Counted from the first letter of the stretch, positions 9,041 to 18,620 are shown. The stretch: 60,989 bases of DNA from DATCRE01 sp964235605 (GCA_964235605.1 CAXSCR010000022.1:1-60989); one strand, 5' to 3'. Made by a program: numbers and translations. The notes: a model not told the origin generated them from the letters alone.

Positions 9041-12000
9041 TTAATAAGCTACTGTACTTGGCTTTTCATGCGTAACAGAAACGCCATTCGTTGCTGGCAC
9101 ACTGCGCTTTCTAAATAACCGCTCTTTCAGTTTAGTTGTCAGCAGATACATTGATGGTACCAGTATAAGCGTTAGGAATGTTCCGAATATTAACCCGAAG
9201 ATCATAGTCCATGATAACGGTCCCCAGAAGGCTACGTTATCACCACCGAAATAAATATGCGGATTGAGGTCTGTAAACAGCGTTACGAAGTCAATATTTA
9301 AACCTACAGCTAATGGAATAAGACCGATTGTTGCTGCAATTGTGGTGAGCAATACCGGCGTCATACGAGTTTTAGCTGCTTCAATAATGGCCTCATAAAG
9401 TGGCACACCTTGTGAACGAAGCAGATCAGTAAACTCCACCAACAAAATACCATTTCGTACAACAAGACCAGCCAACGCCATAATACCCACGCCCGTCATG
9501 ATAATCGATATCTCCATTTTGAAGAGAGAGAAACCGATCAATACACCTATGATACTGAATACAATTTCCGATAAGATGATAAGTGGTTTGCTGATCGAAT
9601 TAAACTGCAATACCAATATCATGAAGATCAATGCAAAGGCAAGTCCGAAAGCTACGCCAAGGAATGCTGAGGTTTCTTTTTGGTCTTCCTGCTCACCTGT
9701 CATCTTAATCGTGACACCCTCTGGTGTTGAGAATGCGTTTAAGTGTTGCTGAATTTCAGCTACAACTTCGTTCGCATTGTAGTCTCCCGTTACATTCGAC
9801 GATAATGTAATCACACGTTTTTGATCAATACGTTTGATACCTGCATAGCTATTCGAGTATTCTACTTTAGCAATTGCTGAAAGCGGCACCTGACGGACCC
9901 TACCCCCTGACGCCATGTCGCGATAGGTAAGCGGAAGATTCATTAGCAGATTGATATCATTACGTTGTTCTTCCTTGATACGCAACTGGATTGGATAGTC
10001 ATCATTTTCATCACGGAACCTAGACACTTCATATCCATAAACTGCAGTTCCCAACGCACGTCCAATATCAGTTGTTGAAATGCCTTCACGGTTCGCTTTC
10101 TCGCGATCAATGTTGATCAGGATCTCTGGTTTATTGCTTTGAAAATCAGACTTCAATTCTTCTACACCACCGATTTGTTTGGAATTAAGATAGCGTTTAA
10201 CGTCATCAGCTGTCTTTGCAAGCAAATCAAATTTATCAGCCGCGATATCAATATTCACAGGCTTACCGGTTGGCGGACCACCTTGCTCCATGTCTACAGA
10301 GATTTCAGCTCCCTGTATTCCTTTTACTGCTTCACGAATTTTATTCAGAAACTCCCTTGTGGACTGACCACCACGCTCAGAGAATTTAACAAATGCTACA
10401 GAAACTTTACCCAAATGCGGACTTGCATTTCCGCCCGCCTCAAATGGATTCTCACTTGCGCCTATAGCAACATTTGAGATAACAGACTCTACCATAGGAT
10501 TATCTTTACCAAGCGTTGCTATGACTCTATCTTCTACAATGCTGGTGACAGAGTCCGTTACCTTTTGATCCGTTCCGATAGGCATGCGAACAAAAGCATA
10601 CACGAAATTAGGATCACCTTGCGGGAAGAATACAACGGCTGGTTTACGAATCGCTGTGAATACAAGTGAAAAGATAAACAACGCTATAACACTAAGTCCT
10701 ACAAGTATTGGTCTGTAGCGATACAGTGTCCAGGTAAGTAATTTTTTATATCCATTCTGAACTTTTGGCCATGCCGAAGTTTGGAATGAAGAGATAACAT
10801 TCTTAATAAAGAAATGATGTGCTGCATATAGCAAGTACATAAGCACTACAAAATTTCCAAGACCAAAGTTGATCAAGTACGAAACAATTGTGATACCTGC
10901 AAATACGACAGTAGTTATTTTAAAACCTTTGCTAAACTTAGGCTTGTCGCCATGATCATGATCATGAGGCTTCATAAAGTCAGCCGCAAACACAGGATTA
11001 ATAATGTAGGCCACCAATAAAGAAGCAATCAAGGCTATAATTAAAGTGATAGGCAAATACATCATAAACTTACCCACTATACCAGGCCAGAAGGCTAGTG
11101 GAATAAACGGTGCAAGTACAACCATGGTACCAGATAACACGGGAAGGAACACCTCTCCAGCTGCAATCTTGGCTGCCTTTCTGATAGGCACTTTACCGTT
11201 GTCAAAAACACGGTGCGTATTTTCTATGACCACAATCGCATCATCTACTACAATACCCAATGCGAGTAAGAATGAGAATAACGTCATCATGTTCAGCGTG
11301 AAACCTATCGCTGGAAAAACGAGGAATGCGATAAAGCTGGAGATCGGTACCGATAAACCAACAAACATAGCATTGGTGACGCCCATGAAGAACATGAGGA
11401 TAATTGTTACCAGCACAAAACCAATAATGATAGTGTTGATCAGATCATGAAGGGTAGTTCTTGTATTCTCGGACTGATCAGCAGTAACCGTAATATCAAG
11501 GCCTTGTGGTAAAACCCCTTCTTCATATTCTTTTATGATTTCATTAATTTGATCAGAAGCTGCAATCAAGTTTTCACCATTACGCTTTATAATATTAAGC
11601 GTGATTACGTTCTTCTTGTCCAGGCGAGAAAAGCTTTCTTGTTCTTTGTTCGTATCAACAACTTCAGCAATGTCTTTCAAATAAACCTTGCCTCCTTTTG
11701 TTGAGCCAATAACCGTATTGGCTATTTCCTCAGCGCTTGCATATTCACCGCTCACACTGATTGACCTTTTCATGCCACTAACCGAGAGCTGACCGCCCGG
11801 TACAATAACGTTCTCTCCCCCTATTGCCTGTCCGATGTCGTTCAATGCCACGCCTGCGAGTGCAGCCTTGTAAAGATCAACATTTATTTGTATTTCGCGA
11901 TCCAATGCACCAACGATGTCTACCCTACGGATCTCTTTTAAAGTTTCAAAACGATCCTGCATTTGTTCTGCATAGCGTTTCAGCGTTTGCAAATCATAGT

Positions 12001-12460
12001 CGCCTGACAAGTTTACAAACATGATAGGCGCTTCAGAGATATCAATGTCAATAACCTGCGGATCATCTTCCAGGTTGGAAGGCAGATCAGGCTTTGCTTT
12101 ATCAACAGCATCTTGCACTTCGCGCTTGGCCTGCTGTACGTCAACATCAGTTTGAAACTCGATGATAACGTTACTGAAATTTTGAAGTGAGTTACTGGTA
12201 ATTTTCTTTACACCAGCAATAGACTTAACCTGTTTTTCAATGTGTTTCGTAATCAGGTTTTCTACATCTGTTGGAGGCGCACCGTTATAAATAGTTGCCA
12301 CATAAATTTGCGGGAACACCACCTCAGGAAAATTTTCCTTTGGCAGGTTATTATACGTTACCATACCGGCAATACAGATAATAATAGTAGCTACATAAAT
12401 GGCTATTTTATTATCGATTGCCCAACTGGTGAGTCTAAATTCTTTTTCTACGTCTTGCAT
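9041..12460 (-). CDS. RND efflux permease (AcrB-like)
   Basis: A 1139-residue inner-membrane proton-driven pump subunit. It has the RND plan of 12 membrane segments and two large periplasmic loops. The TM4 proton-relay pair is intact (L-G-I-V-V-D-D-A-I-V-V-I-E-N, D406-D407). The protein is about 100 residues longer than AcrB. The extra stretch lies after the first membrane bundle and contains a His/Asp-rich run H-D-H-D-H plus two further hydrophobic segments. It is last in an operon after the adaptor (35-nt gap), tolC and tetR. Drug or organic-compound export is likely; the His-rich loop leaves metal possible. Confidence 0.93.
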   Translation of the reverse strand: MQDVEKEFRLTSWAIDNKIAIYVATIIICIAGMVTYNNLPKENFPEVVFPQIYVATIYNGAPPTDVENLITKHIEKQVKSIAGVKKITSNSLQNFSNVIIEFQTDVDVQQAKREVQDAVDKAKPDLPSNLEDDPQVIDIDISEAPIMFVNLSGDYDLQTLKRYAEQMQDRFETLKEIRRVDIVGALDREIQINVDLYKAALAGVALNDIGQAIGGENVIVPGGQLSVSGMKRSISVSGEYASAEEIANTVIGSTKGGKVYLKDIAEVVDTNKEQESFSRLDKKNVITLNIIKRNGENLIAASDQINEIIKEYEEGVLPQGLDITVTADQSENTRTTLHDLINTIIIGFVLVTIILMFFMGVTNAMFVGLSVPISSFIAFLVFPAIGFTLNMMTLFSFLLALGIVVDDAIVVIENTHRVFDNGKVPIRKAAKIAAGEVFLPVLSGTMVVLAPFIPLAFWPGIVGKFMMYLPITLIIALIASLLVAYIINPVFAADFMKPHDHDHGDKPKFSKGFKITTVVFAGITIVSYLINFGLGNFVVLMYLLYAAHHFFIKNVISSFQTSAWPKVQNGYKKLLTWTLYRYRPILVGLSVIALFIFSLVFTAIRKPAVVFFPQGDPNFVYAFVRMPIGTDQKVTDSVTSIVEDRVIATLGKDNPMVESVISNVAIGASENPFEAGGNASPHLGKVSVAFVKFSERGGQSTREFLNKIREAVKGIQGAEISVDMEQGGPPTGKPVNIDIAADKFDLLAKTADDVKRYLNSKQIGGVEELKSDFQSNKPEILINIDREKANREGISTTDIGRALGTAVYGYEVSRFRDENDDYPIQLRIKEEQRNDINLLMNLPLTYRDMASGGRVRQVPLSAIAKVEYSNSYAGIKRIDQKRVITLSSNVTGDYNANEVVAEIQQHLNAFSTPEGVTIKMTGEQEDQKETSAFLGVAFGLAFALIFMILVLQFNSISKPLIILSEIVFSIIGVLIGFSLFKMEISIIMTGVGIMALAGLVVRNGILLVEFTDLLRSQGVPLYEAIIEAAKTRMTPVLLTTIAATIGLIPLAVGLNIDFVTLFTDLNPHIYFGGDNVAFWGPLSWTMIFGLIFGTFLTLILVPSMYLLTTKLKERLFRKRSVPATNGVSVTHEKPSTVAY

Positions 12461-12495
12461 ACGTTTCTAATTTGAATGATTATTAAATCAGTTTC

Positions 12496-13629
12496 TTAAA
12501 ATTTAATTAGATCGCCATCATTTAAACCCTGATAACCAACTGTGATCACTTTATCACCAGCTTTTAATCCAGTTACCTGAGCTTCATTTCCGTAAACGCC
12601 TTCAATAGTAACTGTCTTTTTACGTGCTACAGTTTCCTTTCCATTTTGCTCTGCAATGTATAGTACTTTTTCATTGTTAAGCGATTGAATTACGTTAACC
12701 GGAACAACCAGTGCTGAAGCCTCTGACTTAAAGACAACTTTGATGTTGGCCGTCATGTTTGGGCGAAGATCGGGAAGGGATTTAAGATTAACTTCAACGT
12801 TGAAAGTTCTTGATAATGGATCGATGTTCTTTCCTACAAATGTAACCTTAGCTTCAATGTCCTTTTTAAGTTCAGGTACGTTTACAATTACGTTGTTGCC
12901 TTTTTTAATCTGGGTAACATAGGCTTCAGAAACATTGGCGGTTAATTTAAGATCATTTCCATTTATGACCCGTACGGCTGGCTGGCCGGGTGCAATATTC
13001 TCACCTATTTTTAAATGCACTTCATCAACAGTACCAGAAATTGGCGACTTAATACGAAACATGGCATTTTGTTCCTGTAAAGATTCCAATTGCTTTTCAA
13101 GGCTTTCTTTACCCGATCTTACCTCCAGGAATTGAACTTCTGTTCCAATTTTTTGATCCCAAAGATTTTTTTGTCGATTATATTTGGAAGTAGCCAGCTC
13201 TAATTGAGATTTCATTGACTCGATATTTCTTGCAACGACTGAGTTGTCAATCTGGGCTAAAACCTGACCTTTAGCAACCTGCTGACCTTCCGTCACAAAT
13301 ACTTGAGTAATTACACCCGGTGACTGAGCACTAACCAAAATATTATTGTCGGATTCAATACTACCTTGAGTTTGTACGTAATGATCAAACTTGCGCGGTG
13401 CTATTTCGGCAACGGCTACTTCTTTTGCTTTCGCTGTTTTCTTTGCGTCTGGGTTTTCGTTTGCTATCTGCTCCTCAAGTTTTTTTATCTCTTTCGTGAG
13501 ATCAGTCTGCTGAGTCTTCAGTTTATCTAACCGGGCTTTTTTATCATTGTCTGGAGCTGCACTGCACGCCGCCAATAATCCAGCAACAGTAACTGCAATA
13601 AGTAAACGTGAGTAGATATTAGATTTCAT
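12496..13629 (-). CDS. RND periplasmic adaptor lipoprotein
   Basis: A membrane-fusion protein linking the RND pump to the TolC channel. Starting at the ATG at 13629 (MKSNIYSRLL) gives 377 residues and places a lipobox L-L-A-A-C at a normal distance; an in-frame ATG 24 nt upstream is possible but less apt. After the lipidated Cys comes a coiled-coil (K-A-R-L-D-K-L-K-T-Q-Q), then a split lipoyl/barrel-sandwich domain (G-S-I-E-S-D-N and R-I-K-S-P-I-S-G-T-V-D), an alpha-hairpin, and a beta-barrel. It sits a few nt after tolC and before the RND gene. Confidence 0.92.
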   Translation of the reverse strand: MKSNIYSRLLIAVTVAGLLAACSAAPDNDKKARLDKLKTQQTDLTKEIKKLEEQIANENPDAKKTAKAKEVAVAEIAPRKFDHYVQTQGSIESDNNILVSAQSPGVITQVFVTEGQQVAKGQVLAQIDNSVVARNIESMKSQLELATSKYNRQKNLWDQKIGTEVQFLEVRSGKESLEKQLESLQEQNAMFRIKSPISGTVDEVHLKIGENIAPGQPAVRVINGNDLKLTANVSEAYVTQIKKGNNVIVNVPELKKDIEAKVTFVGKNIDPLSRTFNVEVNLKSLPDLRPNMTANIKVVFKSEASALVVPVNVIQSLNNEKVLYIAEQNGKETVARKKTVTIEGVYGNEAQVTGLKAGDKVITVGYQGLNDGDLIKF

Positions 13630-13657
13630 ATATGTATTTTTAACGTGAGTCATGGGA

Positions 13658-15103
13658 TTATTTTTTTTCTTCGGTAGTTGTTGGGGTTAATTTTCCATAG
13701 GCCTTGTCAAGGTCTACCTTGGCTACAAGCGCATCATATAAAGCATTGTAGTAGTTCACTTGTGTTTCTTTCAGGCTACTTTCAGCAGTAATTACTTCAA
13801 GGTTTGAGCCAACACCTTGCTGATATTTGATTTTAGTAATCCGCGCTACCTTTTCAGCTAGTACTCTGTTTGCCTCCTGTACCTGAAGTGACTTAGTCGC
13901 ATTTAAATAATTTATCGATGCCTTTTTTGTTTCAAGATCAATTGAGCTTTCTAGTTGCTTAAAGTTGTTTTCTAATTTAGCCTGATTAAGCCGTGCCTGT
14001 TGTACACTAGAGTATTGCCTAAGACCACTAAATAAAGGAACACTTAATGAAATGCCATAATTAGAGTATTGATACCATTTATCGGGACCTATTGTTCCAT
14101 AATCTTTAACGTTAGAATTGGTCTTAAATAATCCGCTAACATTAGGGGATTGAGTTTGATATCCTATATTATAAAAAGCATTTAAGGTTGGAAGGGACTT
14201 TGCACGTTTGGCCTTAATATCAAGGTTCTGTAGCTTATGATTTGTCTGGAGTATTCTATAATCAATTCGTTGATCATAGGTCATGTTAGATGAATAACTT
14301 GAAACTATACCAGGATCAACCTGAAGCGAAGCGATGTCGCCAACAACTTCAAGCGGTTGGTTTTGTGGATAGTTAATTTGGAATTTTAATAACTGGATTC
14401 CCAATTCCTGCACACCATGAAGCTTATCACGCTCCGATTTAAGGTTATTAAGTGTTACCATAGTTCGGTCTACATCTATTTCTTCTGCAAAACCATTTTC
14501 ATTTAATGCTTTAGTGTTCTTTAACAAAGAGTCAACTCGATTAATATTATTATCAAGAAGATTTACACGATCATTATTAATAAGCACCCCATAATATGCT
14601 TTAGTAACATCTTCAATAATTTGTAGATTAGTTTTCTCAGCGGTCTTAACTGAAAGTTCGCGGTATGTCTTCATTGCCGTCAGGCCCAGAAAATAAGAGC
14701 TGTTAAAAATTAATTGATTAACTGTAATGCCAGCATTACCATTACTTGGTAGCTGAAAGAAATTTTGTGCAGCTACAACATCACCTCTCTTAATGCCTGG
14801 TACTGTTGAAAGATCTCCTCCTATTGAAGGTCCATCTGGATTATATGTGGTAAAAAAACGAGGAAGTTTTATGTTATCCTGTAACGAGACAGTACCAGAT
14901 ATCTGGGGTAATCCTGCAGACCTATTTTCTAGTATAACATTCTCTGCTATCTCCACGTCAAGCACTGCATTCTTCGCATTCACTGAATTCTGCAGAGCAT
15001 AAGTGATACAATCATCTAATGTAAATTGTTGGGGATTTGGATTTTGCTGTGCTATACCGAGCACTGGCAAAAACAGAAATAAAATTTGATAGAAACGTCT
15101 CAT
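13658..15103 (-). CDS. TolC-family outer membrane channel
   Basis: A 481-residue outer membrane efflux protein with a signal peptide (hydrophobic residues 5-18 ending at G-I-A-Q) and the TolC internal duplication of long amphipathic helices, each rich in Q/N/A. The phrase F-T-L-D-D-C-I-T-Y-A-L-Q-N-S is the usual family opening. It lies 11 nt after tetR and 28 nt before the adaptor start, consistent with one transcript. It should form the trimeric exit duct for the RND pump. Confidence 0.93.
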   Translation of the reverse strand: MRRFYQILFLFLPVLGIAQQNPNPQQFTLDDCITYALQNSVNAKNAVLDVEIAENVILENRSAGLPQISGTVSLQDNIKLPRFFTTYNPDGPSIGGDLSTVPGIKRGDVVAAQNFFQLPSNGNAGITVNQLIFNSSYFLGLTAMKTYRELSVKTAEKTNLQIIEDVTKAYYGVLINNDRVNLLDNNINRVDSLLKNTKALNENGFAEEIDVDRTMVTLNNLKSERDKLHGVQELGIQLLKFQINYPQNQPLEVVGDIASLQVDPGIVSSYSSNMTYDQRIDYRILQTNHKLQNLDIKAKRAKSLPTLNAFYNIGYQTQSPNVSGLFKTNSNVKDYGTIGPDKWYQYSNYGISLSVPLFSGLRQYSSVQQARLNQAKLENNFKQLESSIDLETKKASINYLNATKSLQVQEANRVLAEKVARITKIKYQQGVGSNLEVITAESSLKETQVNYYNALYDALVAKVDLDKAYGKLTPTTTEEKK

Positions 15104-15114
15104 GCGTCTTGTAT

Positions 15115-15741
15115 TTAGGGTTGCTGATTAATTTTACTTTTATACTTTATATAAAGTTTTTTTCCTTTATCGGTACAGAGGCCATACACGAAGTGATCGA
15201 ATATCTGCAGTTGTACATCTGCAAGTTTGAATTTATCTATAGGGAAAATTCTGTGATCGAAGGGCAACGGTATCTGCTCGATCCGGATTGCAGCCATCAC
15301 TTCGGGGTCTACATCTTCACGGTAATAACCTTCTTCAATTCCTTGTTTGATATTTCTAACCACCGAATCGCGTACATATTTATTTTTATGATCCAGCCAA
15401 GCACTCCATGCTTTAGGGTGATATTTCTGAAGATCGAATAACAGTGCAGGATTCATCTCTGTCATGTCTTTGCGTAAGCAGACTGAGATCTTTGCTAATT
15501 CATCAATTGCATTAACTGCGGTAGTTGTCAATAATTCGTATTGTTTTTTACTTTCGCTTATATGTATTTCTGAAGCTGTTGTTACAAGCTCCTCCTTGTC
15601 AGCAAAATGTTGATAGAGGGTCTTTTTAGAAACAGCCAAGTGCCGCGCAATATCATCCATTGAAATGCTGCGAACTCCATATTTCATAAAAAGCTCCACT
15701 GCTCCATTTAATATCTTGTCTTTAACACTTACTTCTTCCAT
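15115..15741 (-). CDS. TetR-family repressor of the efflux operon
   Basis: A 208-residue regulator. The N-terminal HTH (residues 5-50) shows I-L-N-G-A-V-E-L-F, Y-G-V-R-S-I-S-M-D-D-I-A, and S-K-K-T-L-Y-Q-H-F-A-D-K-E-E-L. The C-terminal ligand domain is divergent, as usual. It is the first gene of the operon and its start lies 17 nt from a palindromic operator (15758-15787), so autoregulation and control of the pump by a ligand are very likely. The ATG at 15741 is the only sensible start. Confidence 0.93.
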   Translation of the reverse strand: MEEVSVKDKILNGAVELFMKYGVRSISMDDIARHLAVSKKTLYQHFADKEELVTTASEIHISESKKQYELLTTTAVNAIDELAKISVCLRKDMTEMNPALLFDLQKYHPKAWSAWLDHKNKYVRDSVVRNIKQGIEEGYYREDVDPEVMAAIRIEQIPLPFDHRIFPIDKFKLADVQLQIFDHFVYGLCTDKGKKLYIKYKSKINQQP

Positions 15742-15757
15742 ATCTGGCGTAAAACTA

Positions 15758-15796
15758 TGGAAACTTTTAACATTTCAAAAGTTTCCAGTGTTTCCA
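15758..15796 (-). promoter_or_regulatory. Putative TetR operator palindrome
   Basis: A perfect 11-bp inverted repeat: TGGAAACTTTT (15758-15768) and AAAAGTTTCCA (15777-15787) with an 8-nt spacer. A third half-site, TGTTTCCA, follows at 15789-15796. Its size and place just upstream of tetR fit a TetR dimer operator overlapping the operon promoter. Confidence 0.78.
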
Positions 15797-15882
15797 TTAA
15801 CGCCTAACCCATTTTTTTGTTACACGTTTTTTCGAATGTTTAAGGTAGGTATTTATAAAAATCGTTCACAAACGTTTGAACC

Positions 15883-16224
15883 CTACGCTTTTTCGTTAGA
15901 AATATTTTTATCCAAACGGCACCATCTATCTTTCATTTTACTTTTAAATGCCTCGCGTTGCTCTGGCGACATGCTAGAAAACTTTTCATAAATTTTACCT
16001 TTCCAATGGCCGCGGTGATGACTCTGCCAGCCTCCGCGACATGGAGTCGAGAATAAAATTTTAGATAGCACCAGTAAACCCAGTGCTTGCCAAAAACTAA
16101 TAAATGGTCCGTTAAATAGTACTGGCACCAGCCAATTCCATAGTAACATGGTTACGTAACCGAAGAGCACCAAGAATAAAAATCCCAGTACAACGCATCC
16201 AACTATCTTCCAACCTTTTCTCAT
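15883..16224 (-). CDS. Small membrane protein paired with the ECF sigma gene
   Basis: A 113-residue protein with two hydrophobic segments (about residues 8-30 and 38-60). A polar tail contains W-Q-S-H-H-R-G-H-W and then M-S-P-E-Q-R-E-A-F-K-S-K-M-K-D-R-W-C. The tail recalls the short helix of heavy-metal/stress sensor proteins of the CnrR/Spy sort, and similar small proteins commonly follow sigma-70 genes in this phylum. It is encoded 43 nt after the sigma gene on the same strand. A role as membrane partner or anti-sigma factor is inference only. Confidence 0.65.
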   Translation of the reverse strand: MRKGWKIVGCVVLGFLFLVLFGYVTMLLWNWLVPVLFNGPFISFWQALGLLVLSKILFSTPCRGGWQSHHRGHWKGKIYEKFSSMSPEQREAFKSKMKDRWCRLDKNISNEKA

Positions 16225-16267
16225 AATTCAATATTTTTAGTATCCTTAACAACTACATGGGCTGTAG

Positions 16268-16822
16268 CTAAATCTCATCATATAATTTTTGTAATCGCTT
16301 CCTTAAAGCCAGGATGGCATATCGCTTTCTTGATAACAGCGTGTTTATAGACACACCCGTTTCTTCTGATATTTCTCGAAAACCTTTTTCTTCAATTTCA
16401 TTCAATATAAATATAGCACGCTGTTCAGCAGGCAACTCATCCAACGCTTCCATGATGGCGTCCCACATGGCCTCACGTAAAAATGAATCTTCAGGTGTGT
16501 TTCCAAGATCAGGTAAAATCTCCTGTAATGTTATAGGTGCATCCTCTTCTGTGCCAGCATGAAAACCAAAGTCTGTCGGTTTAGGCCGTGAAGAATCTCG
16601 TCTGTAACGATCAATTATCTTATTACGCGCAACGGAAAACAGCCAGGATGTAACCCGATCCAAAGATTCAATGGTATCATACCCTGCAACAAATTGATAG
16701 AACACATCCTGCAGAATATCCTCCGCTTCCTCTACAGACGATACCCGATTACGGATAAAGCTCAGCAATCTGTCCTTCTCTCTAAGGAATGTCTGTTCTT
16801 TCAATTGCATGGCCAATTCCAT
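16268..16822 (-). CDS. ECF-type RNA polymerase sigma-70 factor
   Basis: A 184-residue group IV sigma factor. Region 2 is visible at residues 15-75 (E-A-E-D-I-L-Q-D-V-F-Y, then S-W-L-F-S-V-A-R-N-K-I-I-D-R-Y-R-R). Region 4 lies at residues 125-180 (L-P-A-E-Q-R-A-I-F-I-L, then G-F-R-E-I-S-E-E-T-G-V-S-I-N-T-L-L-S-R-K-R). An acidic linker separates them. It is co-oriented with the small membrane protein, suggesting envelope-stress control. M1 at 16822 and M5 are both possible starts. Confidence 0.92.
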   Translation of the reverse strand: MELAMQLKEQTFLREKDRLLSFIRNRVSSVEEAEDILQDVFYQFVAGYDTIESLDRVTSWLFSVARNKIIDRYRRDSSRPKPTDFGFHAGTEEDAPITLQEILPDLGNTPEDSFLREAMWDAIMEALDELPAEQRAIFILNEIEEKGFREISEETGVSINTLLSRKRYAILALRKRLQKLYDEI

Positions 16823-16890
16823 AAGAAGTACATCTGTTTGTAGGTATAGACGGAATGGGTGGGGGATTTATTTGAAGAGTAAGTAAAAAA

Positions 16891-17027
16891 GTCCACGGAC
16901 CACGGTCGACAGTCCACGGTTTGTGTTCTTAAAACAATTGTAAAATCCGTCACAGCCATATCATTTGATCAACCAAACGCAAAGTTTACGGTACACAACA
17001 GTGGACTGTCGACCGTGGTCTGTGGAC
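16891..17027. repeat. 27-bp inverted repeat built of heptamers
   Basis: The left arm 16891-16917 and right arm 17001-17027 are reverse complements with one mismatch, separated by 83 nt. Each arm is a run of related 7-mers (GTCCACG, GACCACG, GTCGACA). It begins 5 nt after the holA stop, so a transcript could form a long stem there. Confidence 0.8.
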
Positions 17028-17031
17028 CTAT

Positions 17032-18057
17032 TCAATGCATCAACCTATACACCAACTCCCTAAATATCTGGCCTTCTGTGTCCGCGCCGGAGTTAACTCC
17101 TTTTAGTTTTAGATCGGCTTCTTTGATGCAGCCTATGTTGCTAATGATCTTTTGAGTTGGATATTGACGTAGCGCGAAGCTGTAGTCGCGTGCCGCGTAG
17201 GGACTGATTTTTAAAACGCTGACTAGGCCTTTGTCACTTTTATCTGGAGCTTGAGATCCGGCTAATAGCTTGCTGAAGAAGGAAAATAGAAATGCAACGA
17301 CGGGTATCATGGGGTTCTTTTTTGTGTTGCCTTCGAAGTAATTAACAATTTTATTGGCTAGTAGTGTGTCGCGGTTAATGATGGCTTTTTGTAATTCAAA
17401 GATGTTGTATTCTTTACTTACTCCTACTTGAACCATCACTTGTTCTCGTGTTATTCCACCTCCTCCTTGGGATAAAGAAATCATGAGCTTGTCGATTTCG
17501 TTGGTTAGGCGATGCAAGTCGTTGCCTACATATTCGCATAAAGCCTGGATTGCCTTATCTTCTATTGCTAGTTTTTTTTCCTTAGCGTAGTCTGCAACAA
17601 ATTCTGGAAGTTGATTATCGTAGAGCTTTTTGGTGTTGATGGTGATGGCGTATTGATCGATCTTTTTTCCCAGTTCTCTTCTTTTATCCAAGGGTTTATT
17701 CTTGTGGCAGAAGACCAAAACGGTACTTGGTACGGGTCTAGTGATGTAATCTAACAACAGCTTTGCTCCCGTTTCTTTGTTTAGATCTTGAATGTCTTGC
17801 GCTTCTTTTACAATGACTACCTGCCGCTCAGACATCATTGGGTATCTGCGGGCGTGAGTAAGAATTGTTGCCATGGCAGCGTCTTTGCCATAAACGATTA
17901 CTTGGTTAAATCCCTTTTCAGCTTCAGTTAGAACATGTGCTTCCACATAATCTGAAAGGACATCAATAAAATAGTTCTCCTCGCCTTGAAGGAAATAAAC
18001 AGGACTGTATTTCATTGCCTTAAGATCTATTAATATTTTCTTAGCATTTGCGTCCAT
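17032..18057 (-). CDS. holA: DNA polymerase III delta subunit
   Basis: A clamp-loader wrench subunit that opens the beta clamp during replication; 341 residues from the ATG at 18057. An upstream in-frame TTG at 18060 is not needed. The N domain has Y-F-L-Q-G-E-E-N-Y-F-I-D near the start, followed by R-R-Y-P-M-M-S-E-R-Q-V-V-I-V, the usual delta signature. C-terminal domain III helices follow (L-H-R-L-T-N-E-I-D-K-L). The ATG shares one base with the rhomboid stop in a TGATG junction, so the two genes are translationally coupled. Confidence 0.93.
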   Translation of the reverse strand: MDANAKKILIDLKAMKYSPVYFLQGEENYFIDVLSDYVEAHVLTEAEKGFNQVIVYGKDAAMATILTHARRYPMMSERQVVIVKEAQDIQDLNKETGAKLLLDYITRPVPSTVLVFCHKNKPLDKRRELGKKIDQYAITINTKKLYDNQLPEFVADYAKEKKLAIEDKAIQALCEYVGNDLHRLTNEIDKLMISLSQGGGGITREQVMVQVGVSKEYNIFELQKAIINRDTLLANKIVNYFEGNTKKNPMIPVVAFLFSFFSKLLAGSQAPDKSDKGLVSVLKISPYAARDYSFALRQYPTQKIISNIGCIKEADLKLKGVNSGADTEGQIFRELVYRLMH

Positions 18058-18620
18058 CAATTCACTTGTTTGCTTTTACTAAAAGTTACGGCCGTAAATA
18101 TACCAACCAAAGCACCGGCAAGATGTGACTCCCACGAAATTCTTGGATCGCTAGGAAGTACACCGTAGAACACACCGCCGTACATAAGGATAATTATAAT
18201 AGAGATCAACATAGAAATAAAGTCACGCCGGAATATGCCAAAAAAGATAAGAAAGAAAGCCAGTCCATATACAAGCCCGCTTGCCCCGATATGACTTGCC
18301 TGTCGCCAAGCGAAAAGCCAAACGAGAAAATTGGTTAAGAAGTAGCATCGGAGAAAAACGATACCTCCTATGCGTGCATAGAAGAAGAATAAAACGGTGC
18401 CTAAAAAAAGTAACGGTATGGTGTTGGAGATAAGATGGTTTATATCCCCATGTATTAATGGCGCGATGAAGATACCAATGATTCCTTGTAATGTAAGTGG
18501 AATAATACCAAAGCTAGCAAGCGGCAAACCTAACAACAGGTCTAAATAAAAAACGCCCCACATTAAAAAAACTAATTTGAAAGGAGTAGCAGAACTACCC
18601 CAGACTGATGATTGCGCCAT
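18057..18620 (-). CDS. Rhomboid-family intramembrane serine protease
   Basis: A 187-residue protein with six hydrophobic segments. The catalytic serine lies in H-I-G-A-S-G-L-V-Y-G at the start of TM4. The catalytic His is in S-H-L-A-G-A-L-V-G of TM6, giving the Ser-His dyad. The N-terminal H-G-D-I-N-H-L-I-S-N matches the rhomboid H-x-x-x-x-H-x-x-x-N region. Compact size fits bacterial rhomboids. The stop overlaps the holA start. The substrate is unknown. Confidence 0.92.
   Translation of the reverse strand: MAQSSVWGSSATPFKLVFLMWGVFYLDLLLGLPLASFGIIPLTLQGIIGIFIAPLIHGDINHLISNTIPLLFLGTVLFFFYARIGGIVFLRCYFLTNFLVWLFAWRQASHIGASGLVYGLAFFLIFFGIFRRDFISMLISIIIILMYGGVFYGVLPSDPRISWESHLAGALVGIFTAVTFSKSKQVN

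Noticed and set aside
10139..10477. 112-codon plus-strand frame
   Set aside because: Antisense to the RND porter domain, no independent support.
11046..11450. 134-codon plus-strand frame inside the first RND gene
   Set aside because: Antisense shadow of a strongly conserved permease; its composition mirrors the reverse reading of membrane segments and no promoter is visible.
15037..15441. 134-codon plus-strand frame over tolC and tetR
   Set aside because: Antisense to two well-supported genes and spans their junction.
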